Shown here piece by piece: positions 19,231-29,198 of a stretch of DNA of 44,308 nucleotides. The position numbers were made by a program, and so were the translations under genes. Positions within the stretch are counted from its first letter, which is position 1. Each line of letters begins with the position of its first letter. This stretch comes from an uncultured Clostridia bacterium (lineage in GTDB: Bacteria > Bacillota > Clostridia > TANB77 > CAG-465): the NCBI GenBank assembly GCA_947624625.1, contig CANQLD010000006.1, positions 1 through 44,308 on the forward strand. The letters are read 5' to 3'. Under the pieces are notes generated by a model. It was not told where the DNA came from. It saw nothing but the letters and a program-made list of their open reading frames with translations, and ran no database searches.

Positions 19231-19902
19231 ATGGAGAACTATAATGATAACAATATAGTAGAACTTGGTGGTAAAGTTGTATCTGAAATGGAATTTAGCC
19301 ATGAAATTTACGAGGAAAAATTTTATAGATTTTACGTAGAAACAAGAAGAATGAGTGATTATGTTGATGACTTGCCTATTATAATTTCGGAAAGATTAGT
19401 AGACATTGATAATATAAAGGTAGGAGATATAGTTCATATAACAGGGCAATTTAGATCATATAATCAACCTATAGATGGAAAAAGTAAATTAGTACTTTCT
19501 ATATTTGCAAAGGAAATAGAAAAAAATGATAATGAAAGCATTTTAACGTTAAATGATGCAACATTTACAGGATATATTTGTAAAAAACCTATATATAGAA
19601 AAACACCTTTAGGTAGAGAGATAGCAGATGTACTTCTTGCGGTTAATAGAACTTATAAAAAATCAGACTATATACCTTGTATATTATGGGGGAGAAATGC
19701 AAAATTTTGCGAAAAAGTTGATATTGGAACAATGATTAGACTAAATGGTAGAATTCAATCAAGAAAATATGAAAAGAAACTAGAAGATGGCACTTTAATT
19801 TCAAAAGTAGCATATGAAGTATCAATTTCAAAACTTTCTGTTGTAAAAAAAGACGAACAAGAAAATAAAGAAGATACTGAAGAAAATAGTGAAATAGATT
19901 AA
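19231..19902 (+). CDS. Single-stranded DNA-binding protein-like, two OB-fold segments
   Basis: Second half FTGYICKKPIYRKTPLGREIADVLLAVNR...YIPCILWGRNAKFCEKVDIGTMIRLNGRIQSR is SSB-like. First half is a divergent OB unit. Confidence 0.7.
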   Translation: MENYNDNNIVELGGKVVSEMEFSHEIYEEKFYRFYVETRRMSDYVDDLPIIISERLVDIDNIKVGDIVHITGQFRSYNQPIDGKSKLVLSIFAKEIEKNDNESILTLNDATFTGYICKKPIYRKTPLGREIADVLLAVNRTYKKSDYIPCILWGRNAKFCEKVDIGTMIRLNGRIQSRKYEKKLEDGTLISKVAYEVSISKLSVVKKDEQENKEDTEENSEID

Positions 19903-19931
19903 TTAATTTGAAAGGTTAGATTTTAAATAAT

Positions 19932-20474
19932 CTAGCTTTTTTTCTTTAAATTTAAACTTAAAGGATTAATTAACTTCCCTTTTTCGTTATATATTGTAAA
20001 ATGTAGATGTGGTCCAGTGGTGTTACCATTAAGTACACCATTTGATAGATATTTTGGACCAACATTTGCAATCACGTCACCTTTTAAAACTTCTTTTCCA
20101 ATATACACAAAAGATTTTACATTTTCATCTAAATGTGCATATAACGATATATAATTATTAGGATGTAATATAGTTATGCAAATTCCATAACCTTGAATAA
20201 ATCCGCAACTTTTAACAGTACCATTTTCTGTAGCATAAACATTAGAACCTTGAGGTACTGGAAAATCTGTGCCAGTATGAAAATTACTTTTTCCATATAA
20301 AATTCTATAACCAAATTCTGATGATGTATATGTTATATCGCTTGGATAAATGAAATCATTAGAGAAAGTATTAGAATAAGTTGTTTTGCAAAGAGAAATT
20401 ATAATTTGAATTAATAGAGTAAATATGAAAAAAAATATATAAAATTTTTTTATTATTTGAAATTTATTAAACAT
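19932..20474 (-). CDS. M23-family peptidase
   Basis: SEFGYRILYGKSNFHTGTDFPVPQGSNVYATENGTVKSCG...LYAHLDE...NTTGPHLHFTIYNEKGKLINPLSL. Confidence 0.92.
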   Translation of the reverse strand: MFNKFQIIKKFYIFFFIFTLLIQIIISLCKTTYSNTFSNDFIYPSDITYTSSEFGYRILYGKSNFHTGTDFPVPQGSNVYATENGTVKSCGFIQGYGICITILHPNNYISLYAHLDENVKSFVYIGKEVLKGDVIANVGPKYLSNGVLNGNTTGPHLHFTIYNEKGKLINPLSLNLKKKS

Positions 20475-20606
20475 ATATGAATTATACTACGCAAATTTAT
20501 AAAAGTAAAGATAAAAATTTTATCAAAAAATGACAAATAGAATTTTTTAAAAATATTACAAAAATGTTACAAAAGTATGATTTTGCTAAAAATATCAAAA
20601 AAAGTA

Positions 20607-20634
20607 TTGATTTATTTTTCATTATTGTTATAAT
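20607..20634 (+). promoter_or_regulatory. Putative sigma-A promoter for the pilin operon
   Basis: TTGATT, 16-nt spacer, TATAAT. Confidence 0.55.
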
Positions 20635-20670
20635 TAAAAGTGTAATATACAAAAAATAAGGAGGAAAAAT

Positions 20671-21048
20671 ATGAAAAAGTCAAAGAAAATTATAATAAGA
20701 CTAATACCAGTATTGTTACTAGTGGTTGTAGTATTAAATTCAAGTGTGTTTGGATTTGATAATTTCACACAAGAAGGTGTAAATAATATTGGTGAAGGCG
20801 GAGATGCTGGTGTCGTTGGTGAAGCTGCTAATAATGCTTGGGCCGCTGTAAGACTTATTCTTCAAATCTTAGCAGTTGCTGCTATTGTATTTGCAGGTGT
20901 AAGGTATATGTTTGCAAGTGCAGATCAAAAAGCTGATATAAAAAAGAGTATGATAATATTAGTTATTGGTGCAATATTTGTTTTTGGTGCTTCAATAATA
21001 GTAGACTTTATTGTTCAAGCTACTCAAAGTATTACTGGCATAAGCTAA
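20671..21048 (+). CDS. VirB2/TrbC-like T4SS pilin homologue
   Basis: Signal peptide, two TM helices, AGVRYMFASADQKADIKKSMIILVIGAIFVFGAS. Confidence 0.8.
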   Translation: MKKSKKIIIRLIPVLLLVVVVLNSSVFGFDNFTQEGVNNIGEGGDAGVVGEAANNAWAAVRLILQILAVAAIVFAGVRYMFASADQKADIKKSMIILVIGAIFVFGASIIVDFIVQATQSITGIS

Positions 21049-21090
21049 AGCCATTAATATGATAATATATTTTGAAAGGAATATTATATA

Positions 21091-21471
21091 ATGAAAATAA
21101 GTAAAAAGGTATATAAAATAATTCCTTTTGTATTGCTATTACTTGTAATACTAAATACTTATAATGTTTTTGCAGCAGATCCTAGTACGATTTTTGATCC
21201 AAATAGTATGCCAGATCCTAATGGGAACAATATTGGTAGAGTAAATTCATCTGTTAGTAGAATATGGGGATCAGTTACATTAATATTACAAATTGCCTCA
21301 GTAGCTGCCGTTATATTTGCAGGTGTAAGATATATGTTTGCAAGTGCAGATCAAAAGGCTGATATAAAAAAGAGTATGATATTTTTAGTTGTAGGGGCAA
21401 TAATTGTATTTGGCTCATCAACAGTTATTAAATTTGTTGTTGATGCGTTTAAAGATATTACAAAAGTATAA
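21091..21471 (+). CDS. VirB2/TrbC-like T4SS pilin homologue
   Basis: AGVRYMFASADQKADIKKSMIFLVVGAIIVFGSS; paralogue of the preceding gene. Confidence 0.8.
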   Translation: MKISKKVYKIIPFVLLLLVILNTYNVFAADPSTIFDPNSMPDPNGNNIGRVNSSVSRIWGSVTLILQIASVAAVIFAGVRYMFASADQKADIKKSMIFLVVGAIIVFGSSTVIKFVVDAFKDITKV

Positions 21472-21488
21472 TAAAAGGATTTTTAGAT

Positions 21489-21869
21489 ATGAAGAAAAAG
21501 AAATTAATTATTTTATTTTTTAATTTATTAATTATATGTAATGTATTTTTTAATGTAGTTTTAGCAGATGATCCATATAATGGCCTTGGAGATGGATTTA
21601 ATTATGAAAATGTACCTTCTACTAACCAAGAAGAAATATTGGGAAATCCTATTAGAAGGATTAGCGGAACAGTTACATATATTTTGCAAGTATTGTCTGT
21701 AATAGCAGTAATCTATACGGGAGTAAGATATATGTTTGCAGGTGCGGATAAAAAAGCTGATATGAAAAAAAGTACTATATATATAATATTTGGTTTAATA
21801 CTTGTATTTGCATTTACAACATTTATTAATTTCGTTATAGATATTCAACAACAAGTTACAGCACCTTAA
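21489..21869 (+). CDS. VirB2/TrbC-like T4SS pilin homologue
   Basis: TGVRYMFAGADKKADMKKSTIYIIFGLILVF; third paralogue. Confidence 0.78.
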   Translation: MKKKKLIILFFNLLIICNVFFNVVLADDPYNGLGDGFNYENVPSTNQEEILGNPIRRISGTVTYILQVLSVIAVIYTGVRYMFAGADKKADMKKSTIYIIFGLILVFAFTTFINFVIDIQQQVTAP

Positions 21870-21937
21870 AATACTAAATTAATACTGAATATTACTTTAA
21901 TATTACAAGAATGTTACGAAACGATAAAAAAATATTT

Positions 21938-21978
21938 AGTCTATGTTTTTTTTCTAAAAAACATAGACTTTTTTTTTC
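21938..21978 (+). terminator. Intrinsic terminator separating the pilin cluster from the rest of the locus
   Basis: AGTCTATGTTTTTT / AAAAAACATAGACT + T9. Confidence 0.85.
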
Positions 21979-22052
21979 GTTCTTGATATAATCAAAAAAG
22001 ATATTTATATAAATAGAGATATATAAAATTAATTAGTAAGAGGTGTCCTTAT

Positions 22053-22706
22053 ATGAAGAAAATATCTTTGGTTATTTTAACTTTTGCAGTGATTTTTAGC
22101 ATGTTTTCGTTTATAGGAAAAGTTTATGCTAGCGATTTTTGGTCTCAAGCAAATGACTGGTATAATAGTGCAAATGATATATATAATCAAAATAATCACG
22201 GTAAAGTTGGAGAACTTGCTGAAAATAATAATGTTGTTCAAAATATATTAAAAGAGCTTTCAAAAATGGTAAATATTGTTGGTACAACAGTTATAGTATG
22301 TGTAACTACTTTCTTAGGAATAAAATATATATTTGGATCAGTTGATTCAAAATCAGAGGTTAAAGAAAGCTTGCTAACTTTAGTTGTAGCATGTGTATTC
22401 TTTTTTGGGTGGAGCTCTATTTGGGGATTAATATTTGATTCAAATACAGGCGGCTTAGTATTTAATCAAGGTGGTTATGAAAATGTTGTAGGAGTTGTAT
22501 TTAAAACATTATCTTTAATTGCAAATGTTTTAGCTATTCTTGGTGTAATTTATGTTGGAATAAGATATATATTTGCAGGTGCCGAAGGAAAAGCAGAATT
22601 AAAAGGAAAATCTATACACTTTTTTATAGGAATTATATTAGCTTTTTGTTCTGTTGGAATTTTAAATTATATTTCCGCAGTGGTTAATGAGTTATTTGCT
22701 AGTTAA
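22053..22706 (+). CDS. Double-length VirB2/TrbC-like protein (two pilin-like units)
   Basis: Two copies of the pattern: GIKYIFGSVDSKSEVKESLLTLVVACVFFFG and GIRYIFAGAEGKAELKGKSIHFFIGIILAF. Confidence 0.7.
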   Translation: MKKISLVILTFAVIFSMFSFIGKVYASDFWSQANDWYNSANDIYNQNNHGKVGELAENNNVVQNILKELSKMVNIVGTTVIVCVTTFLGIKYIFGSVDSKSEVKESLLTLVVACVFFFGWSSIWGLIFDSNTGGLVFNQGGYENVVGVVFKTLSLIANVLAILGVIYVGIRYIFAGAEGKAELKGKSIHFFIGIILAFCSVGILNYISAVVNELFAS

Positions 22707-22745
22707 AACTAGTATCTATATATTATTTAAGGAGAGGTTGTTTGT

Positions 22746-23093
22746 ATGGGAAAAACATATTATGTTCCACGTAGTGTAAAAGGTGAATCAAGGCTTTTGT
22801 ATATTTTTACAATGAAATCATTTGTAACTACAGTTGCTTTTGGATTGATTGGTGCTCTAATATGGGTTATTGGTTCAAATTTTGGAATTGGACTTATACC
22901 AGGTATTATCATAACCGCTATTTTTGCTGCTCTTGGCTTCGCATTTGGTGCACTGAAAATTCCTGATGTACCAATGATGGGAAAATTTAGAAAAGCTGGT
23001 GGTGAAAATTTAACAGATATTGCTTTTAGATTTTTAACTTTCAGACGTAAGAAAAAAATATATATATATAATTTAAACAGAGGAGGAAAATAA
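22746..23093 (+). CDS. PrgI-like T4SS membrane protein
   Basis: 115 aa, YYVPRSVKGESRLLYIFTMKSF, two TM helices, located directly upstream of the VirB4 module. Confidence 0.7.
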   Translation: MGKTYYVPRSVKGESRLLYIFTMKSFVTTVAFGLIGALIWVIGSNFGIGLIPGIIITAIFAALGFAFGALKIPDVPMMGKFRKAGGENLTDIAFRFLTFRRKKKIYIYNLNRGGK

Positions 23094-23094
23094 A

Positions 23095-24519
23095 ATGGAT
23101 ATGAGTACTTTAGCTTTACCAGCGATTTTATTAGGAGTATTATTAATTTTTGGTGTTGTGTTTATGGTTGTGAGTAAAAGACAACACGCAAAGGCAAGTG
23201 TTAATACTGATAACAAGAAAAAAAATGGTTCAAGTAAACAATCACAATCTAAAGAGGCAAATGTACAAAAAGAAGATGTATTTAAATTTCTTGAATTTGA
23301 TAAGATATTAGATAATATGATAGTTCAAAATGACGGTACAAAGTTTACTATGGCAATAAAATGTAAAGGAATAAACTACGACTTGATGTCAGATATGGAA
23401 CAAATTGCGGTAGAAGAAGGATTTATTACTTTCTTAAATACTTTAAGACATCCAATACAACTTTATGTACAAGCACAAAATATAGATTTAAAGGCTGCTA
23501 TAAATACATATAAACAAAATGCAAAAGGTCTTGAAGAAGAATATGATGCAATTAATAAAAAGTATACAGATATTTTAGATCAATTTGATGCAAAAGAAAG
23601 TGATATTGCTAGAATTGAAGAAGAAAGAGCAAAGGTACAAAATGTATATGAATATGCATCTGATATTATTAATTATGTAGAAAGATTAAGTTTAAATAAA
23701 AGCTTATTACAAAGAAACTTTTATGTATTAGTCTCATATTATTCTTCTGAAATTACATCAGCTTCAAACTTCACAAAAGAGGAATTAATTAATATATGTT
23801 ATAACGAACTTTTAACAAGGGCACAAACTATTATAAGTGGTCTTATGACTTGCTCTGTTACAGGAGTTATACTTAATTCTAATGAATTAGCTGATTTGTT
23901 ATATAATGCATATAATAGAGATGATAAAGGATTACTAAGTGTTAAAGAAGCTATACAATCAGGATTCTATAGACTATATTCTACTTCAGAGGATGTATTC
24001 TATAAAAAACAAGAAAAAATGCTAGAACAAATTAATGAAGAAGCTGAACTTAGAGCTTTAGAATCTGTAAAGAAAGCTATAGAAGAGGGTACTTATGTTT
24101 CACAAGCTGCTGAAAAATTAAATGTAGTAGATCAAATAAGTAAAACTGCTGCAGAAATTGTGAAAAAAGAAGATTTACCTCAAGATGTTAAAGATCGTGC
24201 AAAAGAAATACTTGTAGAAGAATACGTAGAAGATAAAAACCGAATTCTTAAGGAAGCTAGTGAGCAAAGACAAGAAATAATTGGAGAAACAAAAAATAAT
24301 AAAAAACAACAAGAAAAAAATGTTTCTGAAAATGTAGAATTAAAAGAAGATAGTATTGAAAATACTCAAGTGTCAAAACCAGAAACACCAATAGATGATG
24401 GTCTTCAATTAGATGATAGAATGGGATTTGGTGAGTTAGATACTAATGAAGGTAGTGAAAATAATAAACAAGATTCATCTAGTAATAGTGGTAATGATGA
24501 AGATGATTTGATTATATAA
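23095..24519 (+). CDS. Membrane-anchored protein resembling the N-terminal (non-ATPase) region of VirB4/TraC
   Basis: N-terminal TM; FLEFDKILDNMIVQNDGTKFTMAIKCKGINYDLMSDMEQ...FLNTLRHPIQLYVQAQ; encoded directly upstream of the ATPase. Confidence 0.6.
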   Translation: MDMSTLALPAILLGVLLIFGVVFMVVSKRQHAKASVNTDNKKKNGSSKQSQSKEANVQKEDVFKFLEFDKILDNMIVQNDGTKFTMAIKCKGINYDLMSDMEQIAVEEGFITFLNTLRHPIQLYVQAQNIDLKAAINTYKQNAKGLEEEYDAINKKYTDILDQFDAKESDIARIEEERAKVQNVYEYASDIINYVERLSLNKSLLQRNFYVLVSYYSSEITSASNFTKEELINICYNELLTRAQTIISGLMTCSVTGVILNSNELADLLYNAYNRDDKGLLSVKEAIQSGFYRLYSTSEDVFYKKQEKMLEQINEEAELRALESVKKAIEEGTYVSQAAEKLNVVDQISKTAAEIVKKEDLPQDVKDRAKEILVEEYVEDKNRILKEASEQRQEIIGETKNNKKQQEKNVSENVELKEDSIENTQVSKPETPIDDGLQLDDRMGFGELDTNEGSENNKQDSSSNSGNDEDDLII

Positions 24520-24545
24520 TATAATTTTGAGAGGAAATGATATAT

Positions 24546-26534
24546 ATGGGAAAAAAGAAAAAAAAGAATGTGGAAACTGTTCCAGCTGAGGAAATAATAA
24601 GTTCAGATAGTATTTTGGAAAGTTCTTTAGAAGTAAATAAATCTACTTTAAAAGATTTGCTTGCTCCTTCTGGTATTGATGCAACACACTATGACTACTT
24701 AGAAATTTTTTCTAAGGTATCAAGATTTGCTAGAACTTTTTATCTTACAACAATACCAAGACAAGCTACATTTCCATACTTCTTGTCAGGTATATATGAG
24801 TTTGGAGATGTTAATACATCAGTATTTATTACTCCAATATCTGAAACAAAATCACAAAATGAATTAAATAAACAAATTGTTGAATTACAATCAGAAAGAT
24901 ATGTTGCACATGATAGAGGTGATATAAACAGAGAGTCTGTACTTACTACTAAACAGGCTGAAGCAGAAAGCCTAAGAGACCAAATCGCAGCAGGATATAA
25001 CAAACTATTTGATGCAACAATAATATGTACATTATTTGCATATACAAAGGATGAGCTTGATAAATATTCTGAGTTACTTGCTATGGAAGCTTCTAAAAAC
25101 TTATTAGGACTTAAAACTGCTTGGGCATTACAAGAAGAAGGCTTTAAATCAAATCTTCCACTTAATACAAATAAAATAACTAGAAAACATACTTTCGATA
25201 GAGGCTCAATGGCAACAGTATTTCCATTTGTTAATGCTGATGCAGGACACGATACAGGTGTACCAATTGGTGTAAATAAACAAACAGGTCTTCCAGTAAT
25301 TTTTGATAACTTTAGTTCATCACTTTCAAATTACAATATGATTATATTTGGTAAATCTGGTGCCGGAAAATCTGTTACTATAAAGACAATAATGGCAAGA
25401 TCTGCTATCCTTATGGGAGTAGAAAATCTTGTTCTTGATGCTGAAGGTGAATATGTTGTTGTTGCTGAAGCCTTAAGAGGAATAAATGTAAATATAAGCC
25501 CAAATAGTAATACAATTATTAATATATTTGATATAGAAACAGAAATAGAAAAAGATGAAATAACAGGAAGAGATAGATACGTGCTTAATGTTGAAAATAA
25601 AGTTGAAGACGTTACGCAATCTCTTTTAACAATGGCAAGAGGTGCTACAAAATCTGAAGAAGTAAATGAGCTTACAAAACAAATTATTGCAGAAATTGCA
25701 GCAGAAGAATATGCAGACAAAGGAATTACAAATGACCCTAATTCATTGTATGAGGATAGCTTTGGAGACTTAGAGTCAGGTAGTGGCGATTTTAATGTTA
25801 CTAAAAAGAAAAAACTAATGCCAACAGTTGGCTCTTGGTATGATAGACTTGAAAAGAAAGCAAAAGAAAATACAAATGAGACATATAAATTCCATTATGA
25901 TTATTTACTTAAAGTTATGAGACAATATGTTAGAAAATTTGAAGGACAAATGGCTTACTTTGACGGACAATCAACATTTGAACTTCAAGATGGTTCTTTA
26001 TTTATAAATATTAATATATCACAGCTAGAAGAAAGATTTGCAAGACCACTTGCACAACAAATTCTTCTATCTTGGATATGGGAAAAATATGTTAAAAAGA
26101 ATAGTGAGGATAAATCTAAAGCAAGAAGTAAAAGAGTGCTTGTTGATGAAGCTTGGATGATGCTTGCATATCCTGAAGCTGTTGATTTCTTAAATACAAT
26201 GGCAAGACGTGCTAGAAAAAGAAATGTTTCTTTAACAGTTGTTTCACAGAAATTCCAAGATTTCTATGAAAATAAAACAGTACAAGCAGTACTTACATCT
26301 GCAGAAACAAAATTATTCTTAGCACAAGATAAATCAGAAATAGAATATTTACAAGAAGTATTTAAACTAAGTGAAGGTGAGTCAAATTTCCTTATCACTT
26401 GTTCAAGAGGAGAAGGCCTTATAAAAATAGGTTATTCTTCCGCAGTTATAGCAATTAGACCTACTCAAAGAGAATTTGAATTCGTTGAGACAAACTTATC
26501 TAAGATGGTTGAAATGAGAAAAAGAAAAGGCTAA
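24546..26534 (+). CDS. VirB4/TraC-type T4SS ATPase
   Basis: Walker A FGKSGAGKSVTIK, Walker B KRVLVDEAWMML, RARKRNVSLTVVSQKFQDF. Confidence 0.92.
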   Translation: MGKKKKKNVETVPAEEIISSDSILESSLEVNKSTLKDLLAPSGIDATHYDYLEIFSKVSRFARTFYLTTIPRQATFPYFLSGIYEFGDVNTSVFITPISETKSQNELNKQIVELQSERYVAHDRGDINRESVLTTKQAEAESLRDQIAAGYNKLFDATIICTLFAYTKDELDKYSELLAMEASKNLLGLKTAWALQEEGFKSNLPLNTNKITRKHTFDRGSMATVFPFVNADAGHDTGVPIGVNKQTGLPVIFDNFSSSLSNYNMIIFGKSGAGKSVTIKTIMARSAILMGVENLVLDAEGEYVVVAEALRGINVNISPNSNTIINIFDIETEIEKDEITGRDRYVLNVENKVEDVTQSLLTMARGATKSEEVNELTKQIIAEIAAEEYADKGITNDPNSLYEDSFGDLESGSGDFNVTKKKKLMPTVGSWYDRLEKKAKENTNETYKFHYDYLLKVMRQYVRKFEGQMAYFDGQSTFELQDGSLFININISQLEERFARPLAQQILLSWIWEKYVKKNSEDKSKARSKRVLVDEAWMMLAYPEAVDFLNTMARRARKRNVSLTVVSQKFQDFYENKTVQAVLTSAETKLFLAQDKSEIEYLQEVFKLSEGESNFLITCSRGEGLIKIGYSSAVIAIRPTQREFEFVETNLSKMVEMRKRKG

Positions 26535-26548
26535 ATAATATTAAGAAG

Positions 26549-28091
26549 GTGAATAGAATGAAAAATAAAGCATTAAAAATATGCTTTGTATGTGTATTTA
26601 TTGTATTAACATTATTTTCAATATCAGGAAGTTCGATAAATACGATATTTGCAGCAACAAATAGTTCATATGGAACGTCGAGTTCTTCGTCAAATGATGT
26701 TAATTTGGATAAAAAAGTAAATGATAACCCTGTTACAGGTGCACTAGCTTCATTTGTATATTCAATTGCATCAATTGTTGAAAATATGGTAGGTAGTATG
26801 TTTTCAGCTTTATCAGGTGACGGTGAATTTCCTTGGGCAGATAGAATAATTTTTAATTCTGTACCACTTCTTGATATTAATTTCTTTAATCCTTCAGAAG
26901 GTTCTTTCTTTAATGATAAAGATGGTAATCAAACACCGATATCAAAAATGGTAAAAAATACATATTTTACAGTACTTGCAATTACAATTGCGTTTTTAAC
27001 AATAGTAGTAGCAATCGCTGCAATAAGAATGGCACTTTCAACACTTGCAACTGAAAAAGCAAAATATAAAGAGGCAATAACTAAGTGGATGTTTTCAATA
27101 ACATTGATTTTCCTTATGCATAATTTAATGTCGTTTATATTTTTCTTAAATGAAGGACTAGTAGAAGTAGCAAGTGGAATTTTAAGTGATAGATTTAATG
27201 ATCCAGAATATGATATGGAAAAAATAAGAAAAAACTTAAGAGGAGAACTAAGTGATGAAGATAGAGTAAAGAATTTTACTGAAATGAATGATTTTGAAAT
27301 GTTTGGAGATGAAAAAGAACAAGCAAAGCAATATCTTCTAGATCCTGACAATGTTGAAATGGCATCACGATTATTACAAAATCAGACTTTTAAAGAAGTA
27401 GCTTTAAAGTATGCGACTGAAGGAGGAGGATTCAAAGATTCAGCCTTCGCAAAAGCTTTTACTTATCATCTTAAAAATAATACAATGCTTATGACTATGG
27501 GTGGAAGAAATTTTTTACCTGAAGAAATAAGGGATGCTCTTCCAGTTTGTCAATATACTATAGAATTAGCAAAAGATGAAGCTGCGTTTAATTCGTTTAA
27601 ACAAGATGTAGAGCGGATATAAAGGATTATCTAATGAAGATAAAAGATTAAAATTTGAGTCAGATACTAATATGTCTACACTAGATCAGTGGCTTACAAC
27701 TGAAGCACAAATTGTTGATATAGTTGACGTTCATTTAGCTATATTAGATGGAGCAGAAGATATAAGAGCAAATTTCCATGAAGTTGATGTTGGTGGATCA
27801 AAAAAATGGGTAAAAAATTCAACTTTAGAGGATAAAAAAGATATAATAAAAGTTATGGCACAAGTATTTAAGGAAGCAGCATATACATATCCAACAGATG
27901 ATATGGGAACTATTACAGGTTGGTCACCATCAAAAATCTCAGTTACAGGTGCATTACTTTATACTATATTTGTATTCCAATCAATATTATATCTATTCTC
28001 ATATTTAAAAAGATTTTTCTATATAGTAATACTTGCAATATTTGCTCCTATAATAGTATTATTTGATTTCTTAGGAAAAGCGTTAACATAG
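26549..28091 (+). CDS. VirB6/TrbL-like multispanning channel protein, N-terminal part; frame joined by +1 shift at CGG 27614-27616
   Basis: Skipping C27614 joins ...KQDVE to GYKGLSNEDKRLKFESDTNMSTLDQWL without a stop. The hydrophobic topology and position after VirB4 fit TrbL/VirB6. Confidence 0.75.
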
Positions 28092-28108
28092 AATAAGAAG
28101 GTGAATAA

Positions 28109-29182
28109 ATGAAAAAAGATGTTTTTGCAGATTGGCTAAAAGAACTATGTATGCTCGTTTTTATACAGACAATACAAGCCTTTATATTTGCTATAGTAAT
28201 GTCACTTATACTATCACTACTTTCAAAAGATTATGGAGAAAGTGATAATATTTCTGGTGCGGTTGGAATAATTGCAGTAATGTTACTTGCTGCTGTTTCA
28301 AAAGTAGAGGAATTGGTAAAGAAAATATTTGGTATAAAATCAAATGTTCATGATACAGGTATGCGTGGTGGTATGAAATCTCTTGCAACTACAATGCTTG
28401 CTGCAAATCTTGCAAAGGGTGTTCTAGATAATGGAAGAAAAGCTATAGGTGGAATAGGTGGTGCAGTAGCAGCACCAATCAAAGCTCAAAAAGAAATGAA
28501 TATGGCTAGAGCTAGAATGGCAAGAGATTTAAATACTGCAAATAAAGCACCACAAATAGGAGCAGGTGGTGGTGCTGGTGCTGGTGCTGGTGCTGGTGGC
28601 GGTGGTGGCACACCTCAAACTGCAAATGATTATTATAATAGAGCAATAGAAGCAAAGAAAAAGGGAGATATGAATGGTTACCGTTATAATATGGGCATTG
28701 CTGCAGGTATGAATAAAGCAGCCAATGCTGCTCCAGCAGCACAAGCATCTAATCCACAGCAAAATCTTCAAGAAAAAATTGATGCGTATAATGATAGGAT
28801 TAGTGAAATTAAGGCTAATAGGAATAAAGCGGTGAGATCTTCTCTTATAAAAGCTGCTTCAGGAATTACTGAAACTGCAGGAGCAATTGGATTTGGTGCT
28901 GTTGGTATGGCTGCAGGAGCGGCTCTTGGTGAAGGCAAGGAAATTATACAAGGTGGACTTGCTGGTGCAGGTTTAGGAGATAAGGCAGGTTCTATTGCTA
29001 TGAAACCAGTAAGTGCGGCAAATGATATTTCACAAATGATTAGTGAAAATAGAAAAGTAAATGATGAATTAATGAAACAGACTGATGTTATTAATGAACA
29101 AGGCTCAAGAGTTAGAAAAGTTAGAGAAGCTAAGAAGAAATTAAATGAACAATTAAGTAACTTTGATGTTGGAGATTTATAG
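28109..29182 (+). CDS. VirB6/TrbL-like protein, C-terminal half, separately encoded, with Gly/Ala-rich tail
   Basis: MKKDVFADWLKELCMLVFIQTIQAFIFAIV resembles the internal TrbL segment that normally follows FDxxGK; own RBS gaaggtg. Confidence 0.65.
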   Translation: MKKDVFADWLKELCMLVFIQTIQAFIFAIVMSLILSLLSKDYGESDNISGAVGIIAVMLLAAVSKVEELVKKIFGIKSNVHDTGMRGGMKSLATTMLAANLAKGVLDNGRKAIGGIGGAVAAPIKAQKEMNMARARMARDLNTANKAPQIGAGGGAGAGAGAGGGGGTPQTANDYYNRAIEAKKKGDMNGYRYNMGIAAGMNKAANAAPAAQASNPQQNLQEKIDAYNDRISEIKANRNKAVRSSLIKAASGITETAGAIGFGAVGMAAGAALGEGKEIIQGGLAGAGLGDKAGSIAMKPVSAANDISQMISENRKVNDELMKQTDVINEQGSRVRKVREAKKKLNEQLSNFDVGDL

Positions 29183-29198
29183 AAAAAGAGGCTGATAT

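Noticed and set aside
28560-28610. GGTGCT repeat as a microsatellite or regulatory repeat
   Set aside because: Best explained as codons of a Gly/Ala-rich linker in the plus-strand protein.
28512-28771. His/Gln- and Ser/Thr-rich minus-strand ORFs opposite the TrbL tail
   Set aside because: Shadow translations of the GGT/GCT repeat encoding a Gly/Ala linker.
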